Source of the DNA: Vulcanimicrobiota bacterium
GTDB taxonomy: Bacteria; Vulcanimicrobiota; JAJTBE01
Length of the DNA stretch: 43,144 bases
Direction: 5' to 3'
Assembly (NCBI GenBank): GCA_021107945.1
Contig: JAIORV010000082.1
Coordinates: forward strand, 1-43,144
A program made the translations under genes and the position numbers. Under the pieces are notes generated by a model. That model searched no databases, was not told the DNA's origin, and was given only the letters and a program-made list of their open reading frames with translations. Below are positions 1 to 8,205 of the stretch, piece by piece; the first letter of the stretch is position 1; the number at the start of each line of letters is the position of its first letter.

Positions 1-556
1 CTCAAATTACCAGAGTTGGGCAAAGCCATACACCCGGGATTGGTGGTCGGATCCGTTACTCAATACTGATAAGATGTTGTTGTTTTTTAAAAAAATACTT
101 GACAAGAATAAACCAGAATCTCAACCCCAATTGTTTAGAAGAGCAAGTCTGATAAGAAGAAGGATTGTTTTGAAGGAGAACTCCGGGAAAGAGATCCTTC
201 GCTGATTAATACATCGGAGGTAACTTGCCAGTAAAGTTTGAGGGGTCAGGTCTTGAAAATGGTAATTTTTTAGGGATAGACTCGTATTTTGCAAAATTTA
301 AGGCCTGACCCCGTGTGACCTGTCTTATAAAAAAAGGGCTTTCTACCCGAAAAATGTATTTGGGATCCTGTAATTGCCGATCTATGGCTATTTCTCAAAA
401 AAAGCACTTATTTATTCTGAGCATGGAATTATACAGGGCAGTACCTGAGAATTTATGTTCCGCATTTTCTGCAAATCCTTATATTTTATTATTTCTCTGC
501 GCTCTCCGCGTCCTCTGCGTTGAATTAAAAAGCATCATCCGGGTTCTATCTCGATT
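1..556. other. Gene-less left end of window
   Basis: I see no convincing gene here. The only open frame over 300 bases (315-641, plus strand) has no good ribosome site, overlaps the end of the methyltransferase gene on the other strand and has no recognisable domain. The stretch holds a short element with inverted GGGGTCAGG ends (242-312). Around 495-525 it also holds a fragment of the CTCTGCG/CCGCG repeat family that recurs through the window. Confidence 0.6.
242..312. repeat. Short element with inverted GGGGTCAGG ends
   Basis: Thirteen bases at 242-254 (GGGGTCAGGTCTT) are the reverse complement, with one mismatch, of 300-312. The 45 bases between them are AT-rich and non-coding. The layout resembles a REP or miniature inverted-repeat element. 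No second copy is in this window, so repetitiveness is inferred. Confidence 0.5.
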
Positions 557-1477
557 TTATCGCGGTTTCTGGAGAAACAAGGATAATGAAGTGAAGATTA
601 TTTTGCCCACCTGGATAATAAAATGGGGAGCCAGTCCGTAGTCATGCGGCAGGATACGTACATATTTAAACATTTCAGGATTGATCGTAAAATCAATCGG
701 TTCGGCAAGTTCAAGCCCTGATGGTTTGATAATATATTCAAACAATGTGCGGTCATTGAAATATCCGTCATACTCAACTTTATTGAGGGCAAACTCCGTG
801 GTCAGCACAGCCATCCCCCCGGGCTTTACAACACGGCCTATCTCTCTCGCCGCTTGTTTGTAATTCTTCTCACCACCGAAATGCTCAATGGAGGAAAGGC
901 AAATAACTATATCAAACGAATTATCCTGGAATTTAAGATTAAGAGCATCCATTTTCCTGAAGCTCAGGCGATCTTTTCGGTAAGGAAACGGAGCGAATTT
1001 ATCAGCGTCAATCAGTATGTCCGGATTGGCTTCTCCGTCCTTCTCAATGGCAAATGATCCCTCATATATATCGGTCCCAATTACATGACGACATTTATTT
1101 GCAAGGTAATATAAAGGCGCCTCATGACCCGATGCAACCCCCAATACCGTATTTTTTTCGTCCAACATCCCCATTTTTTTTAGACCGTATATTGAATGAA
1201 CATATTCCCAGCATTTTCTATTGGAAATTTCAATTTCATCACACCCAAATTCACGACATATTGCTTTCCACTCATCATCGAAAATAAAGCGGTCGTTGGC
1301 AAGCGTATTCAGGGGAAGTGAAAATCTTCGCTCCTGTGGATTATTTCGTTTTAAATCATTGAGATAATGACGAGCTTCCTCTATTGACTTTTTCTGCAAG
1401 CTCTTGTAACGGAAATAATTGAAATTATGCCAGATTTTTGCAGAAGCAAGCCTGATTTTAGAAAGGAATTCCGCCAT
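557..1477 (-). CDS. Class I SAM-dependent methyltransferase
   Basis: This 306-residue protein has a Methyltransf_11-type Rossmann core. The SAM-binding glycine loop reads VLGVASGHEAPLYYLA near residue 110. An acidic FDIVICLSSIEHFGG segment follows near 185-200, then a VVKPGGMAVLTTEF strand typical of post-motif II. The first 75 residues are basic and helical, and the last 40 are not conserved in the core family. The substrate cannot be read from sequence; similar proteins often modify small metabolites or cell-surface sugars. It starts at ATG 1477 with only a weak ribosome site. A 154-base gap containing a perfect palindrome separates it from the thiolase operon upstream, so it may be transcribed separately. 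Confidence 0.8.
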   Translation of the reverse strand: MAEFLSKIRLASAKIWHNFNYFRYKSLQKKSIEEARHYLNDLKRNNPQERRFSLPLNTLANDRFIFDDEWKAICREFGCDEIEISNRKCWEYVHSIYGLKKMGMLDEKNTVLGVASGHEAPLYYLANKCRHVIGTDIYEGSFAIEKDGEANPDILIDADKFAPFPYRKDRLSFRKMDALNLKFQDNSFDIVICLSSIEHFGGEKNYKQAAREIGRVVKPGGMAVLTTEFALNKVEYDGYFNDRTLFEYIIKPSGLELAEPIDFTINPEMFKYVRILPHDYGLAPHFIIQVGKIIFTSLSLFLQKPR

Positions 1478-1500
1478 TATTGCATCACCACTTTTTTTTT

Positions 1501-1540
1501 ACGGCGAGATGCCGACCAAGTTGAGAAGGCATCTCGCCGT
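1501..1540. repeat. Perfect 13-bp palindrome between genes
   Basis: ACGGCGAGATGCC at 1501-1513 is exactly inverted at 1528-1540 across a 14-base loop. It lies between the DUF35 gene and the methyltransferase. The nine T residues at 1492-1500 precede it on the plus strand and become A residues after it on the minus strand, so it does not look like an intrinsic terminator in either direction. It more likely belongs to the intergenic palindrome family. Confidence 0.6.
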
Positions 1541-1631
1541 TAACAGCTTCTTCTTTATGCACATGATTCCGAATCCCCGTGTGTTCGAGGAAACGAAAGG
1601 AAATCATTGCAATCGAAAAAAATAAATAAAA

Positions 1632-1976
1632 TTACTTCACCGGCGAAAAGACCCAGCCGAAGATGTCCTCTCCTGCCATTACGCGGAAATTCTCCCACGA
1701 AGCTTTTACCCTGTCGCCGACGGAAACATCAGGAGTCGTTATTCGTCCCATTGCCTTGATCCCGTTATCGAACCTGATAATGCCGAAGGTAAGGAATCTG
1801 TCGTCGATTCCCCAGGGGAGCTGAAGCAATTGGGAGAATGTCAGAATCTCGCCCTCGTCAGTGAACGGCACTTCCTCAAATTCCGTGCTCTTACACTGAA
1901 GGCAACGCACTCGCCGGGGATATGTCAATCTCCCACATTCCTTACACTTGAACGCCTTTTTATTCTTGATATTCAT
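1632..1976 (-). CDS. Zn-ribbon/OB-fold (DUF35) acyl-CoA-binding partner protein
   Basis: This 114-residue protein matches the DUF35/OB-fold partner of thiolase-superfamily enzymes. The N-terminal rubredoxin-like zinc ribbon uses Cys11, Cys14, Cys25 and Cys28 (CKEC and CLQC). A compact OB-fold with VGDRVKAS near the C-terminus follows. In known complexes (archaeal thiolase/HMG-CoA synthase, bacterial steroid side-chain aldolases) this partner binds the CoA substrate and channels it to the catalytic subunit. The start at ATG 1976 is fixed by a GAGGAGGG site and by the ATGA overlap with the thiolase-like gene. A longer in-frame reading would run far into that gene and lacks a ribosome site. Translation is probably coupled to the upstream gene. 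Confidence 0.85.
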   Translation of the reverse strand: MNIKNKKAFKCKECGRLTYPRRVRCLQCKSTEFEEVPFTDEGEILTFSQLLQLPWGIDDRFLTFGIIRFDNGIKAMGRITTPDVSVGDRVKASWENFRVMAGEDIFGWVFSPVK

Positions 1977-3157
1977 GACTCCCTCCTCAGAACAAATGCT
2001 ACAACATTGTTGCCAAATCCGCCGAAGTTTACAGTGAGACCCACATCGTGATTCTCGACCTGTCTCGGTCCCGCTTCGCCTCGTAGTTGCCATGTGAGAT
2101 CAACTATCTGGGCAACCCCGGTCGCGCCGACAGGATGGCCTCTTGCCTTGAGTCCTCCCGACGGATTAATGGGCAGACTTCCCTTTATCTTCGTCTCGCC
2201 GGCTTCCAGGGCTTTCTTTGCTTCGCCTTTCGCGAATAGCCCGGCATGCTCGCTCTCGGCTATTTCAAGAATAGTAAACGCGTCGTGAAGCTCGGCAACC
2301 TGGATGTCCTTTGCGGTTATGCCGGCTCGTTTGTATGCTTGGTTACATGCCATTGTGACAGCTTTAAGGTCTGTGGGATCATCCCTCTCGGCGAGGGTAT
2401 GCGTATCAGTCGCCTGTCCGAATCCCGCCACCTTTATCAGAGGCTTTCCAAAATCCTTCACTCTGTCTGCCGGGCAAAGGATGACAGCCGCCGCACCATC
2501 GCTGACGGGACAGCAGTCAAAAAGCCTCAGGGGCTTTGCAACGTATGAGTTATTTACGATAGAATCCGGGGTTTCAATCATACCTTCCATCGAAATCTTC
2601 ATCTGGATATGGGCATAAGGATTCAAAATGCCGTTCTCCTGGTTCTTCATAGCAACCATCGCCAGATGCTCAGGTTTTATATCATACTTATCCATATAAA
2701 GTTTTGCGAACATTCCCGCCATTCCAGGCAGTGAAACGCCGTAAATATACTCGGCATACGGATGTGTCAGTGTCGCCACGAAATCGGTAGCACGCCATCC
2801 CGTAACATCTCTCATCTTTTCTCCACCGACTACCAGCACGAAATCATAATACCCGGACGCCACGGCGAGCACTCCATTTTTCACAGCGGATGCACCCGAC
2901 GCGGGACCGTTCTCGACGAGATCAGCAGCGGCGGGAAGAAGGGCGAGATTATCAACCAATGCACTTGCTATACCGGTCTGATGGTTCAATATTCCTCCAC
3001 CCATATTTGCAACATAAACCGCATCGATGAGCGTATCTCCTATTCCGGCATCTTCCATAGCCCGCAATGAGGCTGAACTGAGAAGATCCAGAAGATCGTT
3101 TTCATCAAGCCTTCCAAAGGGCGTCATTCCAACTCCAAGAATTGCAACATCTCTCAT
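1973..3157 (-). CDS. Thiolase-like protein lacking the catalytic cysteines
   Basis: This 394-residue protein has the full SCP2/thiolase-type double fold. It has the GVGMTPFGR start, the NPSGGLKARGHPVGATG segment with His341, and a glycine-rich C-terminal loop. The usual acylated cysteine (E-x-C-A-S-G) is replaced by proline 85 (ENGPASGAS). The second catalytic cysteine in the final loop is replaced by Asn377 (VNFGGFGNN). Ordinary Claisen thiolysis or condensation is therefore unlikely. Cys-less members that pair with DUF35 proteins include the Ltp2-type retro-aldolases of steroid side-chain breakdown, so aldol chemistry on an acyl-CoA is my best inference. The start at ATG 3157 is set by an ATGA overlap with the gene before it. 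Confidence 0.8.
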   Translation of the reverse strand: MRDVAILGVGMTPFGRLDENDLLDLLSSASLRAMEDAGIGDTLIDAVYVANMGGGILNHQTGIASALVDNLALLPAAADLVENGPASGASAVKNGVLAVASGYYDFVLVVGGEKMRDVTGWRATDFVATLTHPYAEYIYGVSLPGMAGMFAKLYMDKYDIKPEHLAMVAMKNQENGILNPYAHIQMKISMEGMIETPDSIVNNSYVAKPLRLFDCCPVSDGAAAVILCPADRVKDFGKPLIKVAGFGQATDTHTLAERDDPTDLKAVTMACNQAYKRAGITAKDIQVAELHDAFTILEIAESEHAGLFAKGEAKKALEAGETKIKGSLPINPSGGLKARGHPVGATGVAQIVDLTWQLRGEAGPRQVENHDVGLTVNFGGFGNNVVAFVLRRES

Positions 3158-3849
3158 ATTTTCCACGCCCCCTTTGCTCCACAAATTTGCTCTGTTATTG
3201 TTTTCTCATCAGCAATAATTATCTCTTTCTTTGCATGCTCCAGTAATTCCGGGGGACAAGGACGTGAGCCGCAAACAAGGCGGGGTTTGTTTTTATAGTA
3301 AAGCTCCCGGGTCAACTTGAATGATTCCGCTCCGCCCAGCTCGTGCTGAACGCCTTCCTGTTTAATCAGGCTATATTCAATCATCCATCTTCTGAACCCG
3401 AGGGGGCTTTCCGCTGTAATCCACACCTCATGCTGATTCAGATGTTCGATATGATGCTCCATTTTTGAGGCGAACAGATGCGCTCCAATGCGCAATCCTC
3501 TTTCAATCGCCAGCGTATGAAGGCTGATACCGATTTTTTTCGACAACATTCTGCCGTTAACCGCTCCCACAAGAACACCGTCAATCTGTCCCACAAGACA
3601 GTATTCATTTCTAACTCTGTGTTTCATCCATCCAAGAAGCTCGGCGTAAAGCCTTGCTCCCACGACATCGTAAAAATCTCTTTCGATTTTAATCGTGGGT
3701 TTTATTGCCTTCAGTAGAACAGGCACTTCGCTTCTGTCTATTGGACGCACAACCATTTTGTTTCCCGTGGCCAGTGTAATTACCTTTGGCGGATAAGGGT
3801 TCATAGGTAATTCCGGCGGTCTGAGAATTTGTTCTAACTCCATGTCCAT
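3154..3849 (-). CDS. GNAT-fold acyltransferase-like protein
   Basis: This 231-residue protein contains a GNAT-like core from about residue 28 to 170. It opens with a VRPIDRSEVPVLLKAI strand-helix, continues with a VGAVNGRML beta-hairpin, and has LAIERGLRIGAHLFASKMEHH in the position of the acyl-CoA-binding loop and helix. A basic and acidic tail of about 60 residues follows. The canonical Q/R-x-x-G-x-G/A loop is only loosely kept, so activity is uncertain. The gene lies 28 bases after uridine phosphorylase and its stop overlaps the start of the thiolase-like gene (ATGA). A working link to the acyl-CoA chemistry of the next two proteins is therefore likely but inferred. AAAGGAGG lies about 11 bases before ATG 3849. 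Confidence 0.65.
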   Translation of the reverse strand: MDMELEQILRPPELPMNPYPPKVITLATGNKMVVRPIDRSEVPVLLKAIKPTIKIERDFYDVVGARLYAELLGWMKHRVRNEYCLVGQIDGVLVGAVNGRMLSKKIGISLHTLAIERGLRIGAHLFASKMEHHIEHLNQHEVWITAESPLGFRRWMIEYSLIKQEGVQHELGGAESFKLTRELYYKNKPRLVCGSRPCPPELLEHAKKEIIIADEKTITEQICGAKGAWKI

Positions 3850-3877
3850 ATTCCAATATTCCTCCTTTACCCGTTAA

Positions 3878-4657
3878 TTATTTTGAATCCCACTTATGTA
3901 ATATTCTAACTGCTTCAATGGCCGCTTTTATAGCCTCTTCAACTCCCACTTTTTTCACAATGGGGGTATTGTCATAAGTGAGGCCTATAATCGCCGTAAT
4001 CTCGCCGACACGCACTCCCCTGATAGTTCCTATTGTAAAGAGTGCCGATGACTCCATCGATGTCGCCTTTACATTTGCTTTTATCCAGGTCTCCCAGAGA
4101 TCGAGATTATGTTTAGCCTGGGGAATCATATCCGATTCCTCGATATAGAAAGCGTCCTTACAATGCATGATTCCGCAATGATAGCGCAGGTCAAGATTTT
4201 TGCAGGCTTCCCGCAACGCAAGGCAGACATCCATATCGCTGACTGCAGGGTATGACAGGGGAACATATTGTCTCGATGTTCCCTCTTCTCGAACCGCTCC
4301 GGTTGAAATGACAACATCTCCGAGCTTTACTTCCCGAAGAAGCGATCCTGCGGTTCCGACACGGATGAATGTATCGGCTCCAACGCGGATCAATTCCTCC
4401 AGGGCGATGGCGGCGGAAGGACAACCTATTCCCGTTGATGTTGATGATATTTTTATCCCGTCAACATAACCGGTATATGTCGTATATTCCCTATTTTCCG
4501 CTACTTTTTCCGCATTGTCGAAATATTGTGCAATTTTCGAAACCCTCCCCGGATCCCCCGGGAGAAGAACATATCGCCCCACGTCTCCCTTTTTCAGGCC
4601 GATATGATATTGAGTTTCCAAATCCTTGATCTCGGTATGGGCATGTTCCACAATCAT
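3878..4657 (-). CDS. udp: Uridine phosphorylase-family nucleoside phosphorylase
   Basis: This 259-residue protein is a full-length NP-I family nucleoside phosphorylase. It cleaves a nucleoside with phosphate to the free base and ribose-1-phosphate. Visible marks are the phosphate-binding LLPGDPGRV near residue 32, STGIGCPSAAIALEEL near 73, the RVGTAGSL phosphate loop near 97, and the MESSALF ribose-binding motif near 200. The pattern fits uridine phosphorylase better than the purine enzymes. The start at ATG 4657 follows an AAGGAGGA site. It is the first gene of an apparent operon with the GNAT-like, thiolase-like and DUF35 genes. No nucleoside-linked role for those three is obvious, so shared transcription may be fortuitous. 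Confidence 0.85.
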   Translation of the reverse strand: MIVEHAHTEIKDLETQYHIGLKKGDVGRYVLLPGDPGRVSKIAQYFDNAEKVAENREYTTYTGYVDGIKISSTSTGIGCPSAAIALEELIRVGADTFIRVGTAGSLLREVKLGDVVISTGAVREEGTSRQYVPLSYPAVSDMDVCLALREACKNLDLRYHCGIMHCKDAFYIEESDMIPQAKHNLDLWETWIKANVKATSMESSALFTIGTIRGVRVGEITAIIGLTYDNTPIVKKVGVEEAIKAAIEAVRILHKWDSK

Positions 4658-5353
4658 TCCTCCTTATGTTATTATATTTTTTAAGCTGTTTCCAATGAGT
4701 CCTTTTTAATTATATGAAAGCTTAATTACCCCAAAGAATAAGGTCTGATTAGATGCGAAATTTTATCTTCCAGGACTCAAAAAATTAATAAAGGCGGGCA
4801 TGAGAATTTCTATAAGTTTTATCTATATTCCTGCAATTAGATCCCGGACTTCGCGATTATCCCGGAAAAATGAAACTAATCTTTATATACATCTATTTAA
4901 TTAATGGTGATTTTCTGATAAACCGCAAAGAAGCAAAGGGCGCAAAGATTCCCGTAAAGAAATTTTACAAACTATTCAGACCTTTCACTGTAGGAGAGGC
5001 TTCCAGCCTCGATTTTAGAGCATTCCAGGATCGTTTCAGGGACCACAAAGAGATTCGGAAAACGGATAAAGCAGCCCGAATCTGTAGGAGGGATGTCCTC
5101 ATCCCGATAAACGGATAGTACTTTTTTTGTATGTTTTTTTATAACTATTCACCGCAGAGTTCGCAGAGGACTCAGAGTGTCTGTTTAGTTTTTACCTCCG
5201 TTCCTTCGTGCTCCCCGCGTTCTTTATGGTTGAGAATTAGAAGAACAAATGAAAAAAAATGCAAACATAAGGATTTGAGCAGTGGAGAAATAAATTGACG
5301 GCATTGAGAGATTTGTTTAATAGCAACCATTGAGGACACAGAGAATTCTCTAA
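4658..5353. other. Gene-less stretch rich in interspersed repeats
   Basis: No gene is supported; the open frame at 4870-5118 is made of repeat sequence. I see an AACTATTCAGACC element with an inverted AGGCTTCCAGCCT core (about 4970-5015). A second palindrome, TGTAGGAGGGATGTCC..., covers 5083-5114 and recurs inverted near 33678 and 35883. A TAACTATTCACCGCAGAG element begins at 5142. CACAGAG-type repeats run from 5333 into the tRNA-Phe array. Confidence 0.7.
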
Positions 5354-5439
5354 TTTATCTCTGTGTTCTCTGTGGTAAAAAAATATAAGGGCTGAACAGT
5401 AACCATTTTTTTTTTCTCTCTTTTTTGGGAACCAAAATA

Positions 5440-5494
<55 letters not shown>

Positions 5495-5580
5495 TTTATC
5501 TCTGTGTTCTCTGTGGTAAAAAAATATAAGGGCTGAACAGTAACCATTTTTTTTTTCTCTCTTTTTTGGGAACCAAAATA

Positions 5581-5635
<55 letters not shown>

Positions 5636-5721
5636 TTTATCTCTGTGTTCTCTGTGGTAAAAAAATATAAGGGCTGAACAGTAACCATTTTTTTTTTCTC
5701 TCTTTTTTGGGAACCAAAATA

Positions 5722-5795
<74 letters not shown>

Positions 5796-5804
5796 TAATA
5801 GAAA

Positions 5805-5878
5805 CGGGAGCGACGGGATTTGAACCCGCGATCTTCGGCGTGACAGGCCGACGTCCTAAACCGCTAGACCACGCCCCC
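5805..5878 (-). tRNA. tRNA-Asp (GTC)
   Basis: This 74-base cloverleaf has acceptor stem GGGGGCG with CGCTCCC and one G-T pair, discriminator G, anticodon stem TCGGC/GCCGA with loop CTGTCAC (anticodon GTC), and T-loop TTCAAAT. CCA is not encoded. It lies nine bases before tRNA-Phe in the same transcript. Confidence 0.95.
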
Positions 5879-5942
5879 GTTTTATAACATCAGGCATTCA
5901 CCTGAAACTATCCATTTCCGGGAAACCTGTTTTCTTCAAGAG

Positions 5943-6015
5943 TGGGCGAAACAGGACTTGAACCTGTGACCTCCTACATGTGAAGCAGGCGCTCTACCGA
6001 CTGAGCCATTCGCCC
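5943..6015 (-). tRNA. tRNA-Val (CAC)
   Basis: This 73-base cloverleaf has acceptor stem GGGCGAA with TTCGCCC, discriminator A, anticodon stem CCTGC/GTAGG with loop TTCACAT (anticodon CAC), and T-loop TTCAAGT. CCA is not encoded. It is the first tRNA after the promoter, so the order is Val-Asp-Phe. Confidence 0.95.
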
Positions 6016-6027
6016 TCAGGCTAAAGT

Positions 6028-6055
6028 ATTATAGCAGAAAGTATCTAAATGTCAA
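6028..6055 (-). promoter_or_regulatory. Consensus sigma70 promoter of the tRNA operon
   Basis: On the minus strand, TTGACA (6055-6050) and TATAAT (6033-6028) match the consensus exactly with a 16-base spacer. The expected start near 6021 is about six bases before tRNA-Val. A promoter this strong suits stable RNA genes. It sits inside the gap after the zinc-ribbon gene. Confidence 0.85.
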
Positions 6056-6094
6056 GCATGTTATATGAAAAACATCAATAAATTTTCTTGATAA

Positions 6095-7849
6095 TCATAC
6101 AGGTTCGCTATAATTGGAATCTGAATCGGTAACAATGGAGCCGCTGATTGTATCGGTGGGCATCTGCGGTTCCTCCTCAGCGGACTTTGCCATCTCCACT
6201 TCAATCTTCGCAAGTTCACCTTCAGCGATGTCCCCGATTTTCTGTACCTGATAAATCTTCATTGAAGCTTCAATACTGGTTTGAAGTCCCTGTCTCAAAC
6301 ATTCCACATCGGAATCCGCTCCGAACTGTCGCAGTTGCGCAATGCCCTGCAAAAATTCATCAAGTCCTTCCCTCAACAGTGAAATCGTGTCGTCAACCAA
6401 TTCCTTCTGCTCCGTCGCCGCTTCCCTGTCTTCCTCGGCGTAACTTTCTACGTAGATTGTTGTCCGCCCGGCGTCAAGTTCTCTCCTTGAGGATATAATT
6501 AATCCTTCCATCCATTTGAGGGTATTATCGTATTCCTCAAATGTGATTTTACCGTCCCTGACGTCGGCAGAGGCATCGACTACCTTCTTGACATTTTCCG
6601 TCATCACAAATTCTTGTCCAAATCCGGAGTCAATCTGCCCAGCCTCGCCAACCTGGAATGTGGACTGCATCGTCGGACCTCCCTCTATCTTGGGTAAAAC
6701 GGCATTGCACTTACCACAAACTTTCGAGATGGGGTCATTCAAGTGTCCACAGCGAATACAAGCTGTCTTGCCCTCTCTCTCGCCGATGTCATCGTATATC
6801 TTTTGTGACTCTTTCAGGAGCCCGACTCCTTTTTTGAGTTTTTCAACAGCCTTAGTCAGATGCTGTGTGTTATTATCCTGTAAATATGTTTTAACTTCTT
6901 CAATTGCTTCGTTGATAGTGTCGAGGCTTTCCTCGGTACGTGGATATTCCCCTTCGAGTTCGGTATTTTCCGTTGGAAGCGACATGAGTCCCTCGACATC
7001 AACCCTGAGACTTCTTATCTCGTCTTCATACAGCTTTAGATTCTCCATAAGAAGCTCCTTGGGGAAAATATCATTTTTGTGCCCCTCTATCGTAGCAATC
7101 AGTAAATTTGCATAAGGAGAATCTGTGGGACCATCAAGGAACATCTCGTCGTTGAATTTCGTATAACCCGACTTGATGATCTCTTGTGATTCCCGGATGA
7201 TCTCCAGCGAGTCTTCTATTAAAAGATCGTTGTGTGCCTTTGCACCCTCATCCATTTTGTCGAGTCCAACAACAAACTTGTCATAACCCTCTTTCAACTT
7301 CTCTATTGCTTCGGGCGCCTGGTCACCCTCGTATCCTTCAAGTTCATCAATTATCTTTTCGAAGAACTGGGTCGCATTATAAATCATGAACCTGAATTCG
7401 TCTTCCGAGATCTCTTCTTTATTGAAGCTCTCGGTAAGTAAAATAAGCATATTGAGGATGGGGAAACTCGTGGGTCCCAACTGAAGTGATTTGGCTTCAT
7501 AAACAGTGAGGTAATCCAGAATGTGATTTGTTGCTTCAATGATTATCTCCACACCGTCTTTTATAAACTTGACGTTTTCTCCCTGGATATACTTAAATAT
7601 CTCATCAAGTCCATTCTGGTATTCGTCAAAACTTTGAAGTACAAATTCCATCTCCTCTTGCATCTGTTCAAGATAGTGCTCACCCTGCTTATTGGCCTGA
7701 TCAATAAAATCTTGTCTTGCCTTATCCAATCCTATTGTCATCTCATCAAGTAATGTCGCCAGTTCATCCGCATCGGCCTGCCCTGCCAATATAGCTTCAC
7801 ATAACTCGATAAGTCTGTTGGATTGAGGGGAAAGTGTCGCCTGTTCCAT
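6095..7849 (-). CDS. Zinc-ribbon protein with four helical repeats
   Basis: I do not recognise a named family for this acidic, almost wholly helical protein of 584 residues. Residues 364-381 form a zinc ribbon (Cys364, Cys367, Cys378, Cys381: CIRC, CGKC). The rest appears to be four copies of one unit: a short helix with a G-x-(I/A)-x-x-(D/E)-E-(L/F) turn, then a long coiled segment. Units begin near residues 10, 122, 236 and 425. Units 2 and 3 both open with GPT followed by a Leu/Ile-rich helix. There is no signal peptide or membrane segment, so it should be cytoplasmic, perhaps a scaffold. Start ATG 7849 has an AGGGAGGG-like site. The next gene upstream on the same strand encodes the glycine-zipper protein. 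Confidence 0.75.
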   Translation of the reverse strand: MEQATLSPQSNRLIELCEAILAGQADADELATLLDEMTIGLDKARQDFIDQANKQGEHYLEQMQEEMEFVLQSFDEYQNGLDEIFKYIQGENVKFIKDGVEIIIEATNHILDYLTVYEAKSLQLGPTSFPILNMLILLTESFNKEEISEDEFRFMIYNATQFFEKIIDELEGYEGDQAPEAIEKLKEGYDKFVVGLDKMDEGAKAHNDLLIEDSLEIIRESQEIIKSGYTKFNDEMFLDGPTDSPYANLLIATIEGHKNDIFPKELLMENLKLYEDEIRSLRVDVEGLMSLPTENTELEGEYPRTEESLDTINEAIEEVKTYLQDNNTQHLTKAVEKLKKGVGLLKESQKIYDDIGEREGKTACIRCGHLNDPISKVCGKCNAVLPKIEGGPTMQSTFQVGEAGQIDSGFGQEFVMTENVKKVVDASADVRDGKITFEEYDNTLKWMEGLIISSRRELDAGRTTIYVESYAEEDREAATEQKELVDDTISLLREGLDEFLQGIAQLRQFGADSDVECLRQGLQTSIEASMKIYQVQKIGDIAEGELAKIEVEMAKSAEEEPQMPTDTISGSIVTDSDSNYSEPV

Positions 7850-8157
7850 CCCTGTCCCTCCTTCTTAATAATTTAGATGATTTCTAATATTATTTGTCCT
7901 TATATAAAAAAATCCTCCAAAAGAACATGCAACATTAATAAAGATATGTTTAAGACAAAAAAAAGGTTACTGTTCAGTCCCCTATGTTTTTTTTACCACA
8001 GAGAACAGTAACGTCCTTTGCATCATCTTCGATTCGCTCATTTATTGCCAATAGATCAAAGAGATTTTATCCGGGATTCTCCTTGTTTTAATAACCCATG
8101 CGGTGAATAATTACTATCCCTGCGACCTCTGCAGTAATTAGTTACAGAAATTATTAA
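7850..8157. other. Gene-less stretch with a repeat element
   Basis: No gene is seen. The stretch contains an element at 7966-8012 related to the tRNA-Phe array unit. Near 8100-8145 it has a degenerate GGTGAATAATTAC / CTCTGCAG member of the TAACTATTCA family. Confidence 0.6.
7966..8012 (-). repeat. Inverted-end copy of the tRNA-array repeat
   Basis: GTTACTGTTC (7966-7975) is perfectly inverted at 8003-8012. Read on the minus strand, its interior (TTCTCTGTGGTAAAAAAA then ATA-GGG-CTGAACAGTAAC) closely matches 5364-5403 in each unit of the tRNA-Phe array. This shows that part of the array unit is itself a dispersed element. Confidence 0.7.
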
Positions 8158-8181
8158 GGCGGCAATCCGGAGATCGCCGCC
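8158..8181 (-). terminator. Possible terminator after the glycine-zipper gene
   Basis: GGCGGC at 8158-8163 pairs with GCCGCC at 8176-8181. The stem can extend three more pairs with one mismatch around a short loop. It lies 25 bases beyond the stop of the minus-strand gene ending at 8206 and is followed by TTAATAATTTCTG. The T-run is imperfect, so termination is plausible rather than certain. Confidence 0.5.
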
Positions 8182-8205
8182 TGTAAGTAGTCGATTTAAT
8201 AAATA

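Noticed and set aside
315-641. Plus-strand gene near the left end
   Set aside because: It has no domain, no ribosome site, repeat content and an overlap with the methyltransferase gene.
1492-1540. Intrinsic terminator
   Set aside because: The stem is perfect, but the T-run is on the wrong side for both directions.
4870-5118. Small plus-strand gene
   Set aside because: It is made of TAACTATTCA-family and TGTAGGAGG repeats; there is no protein-like pattern.
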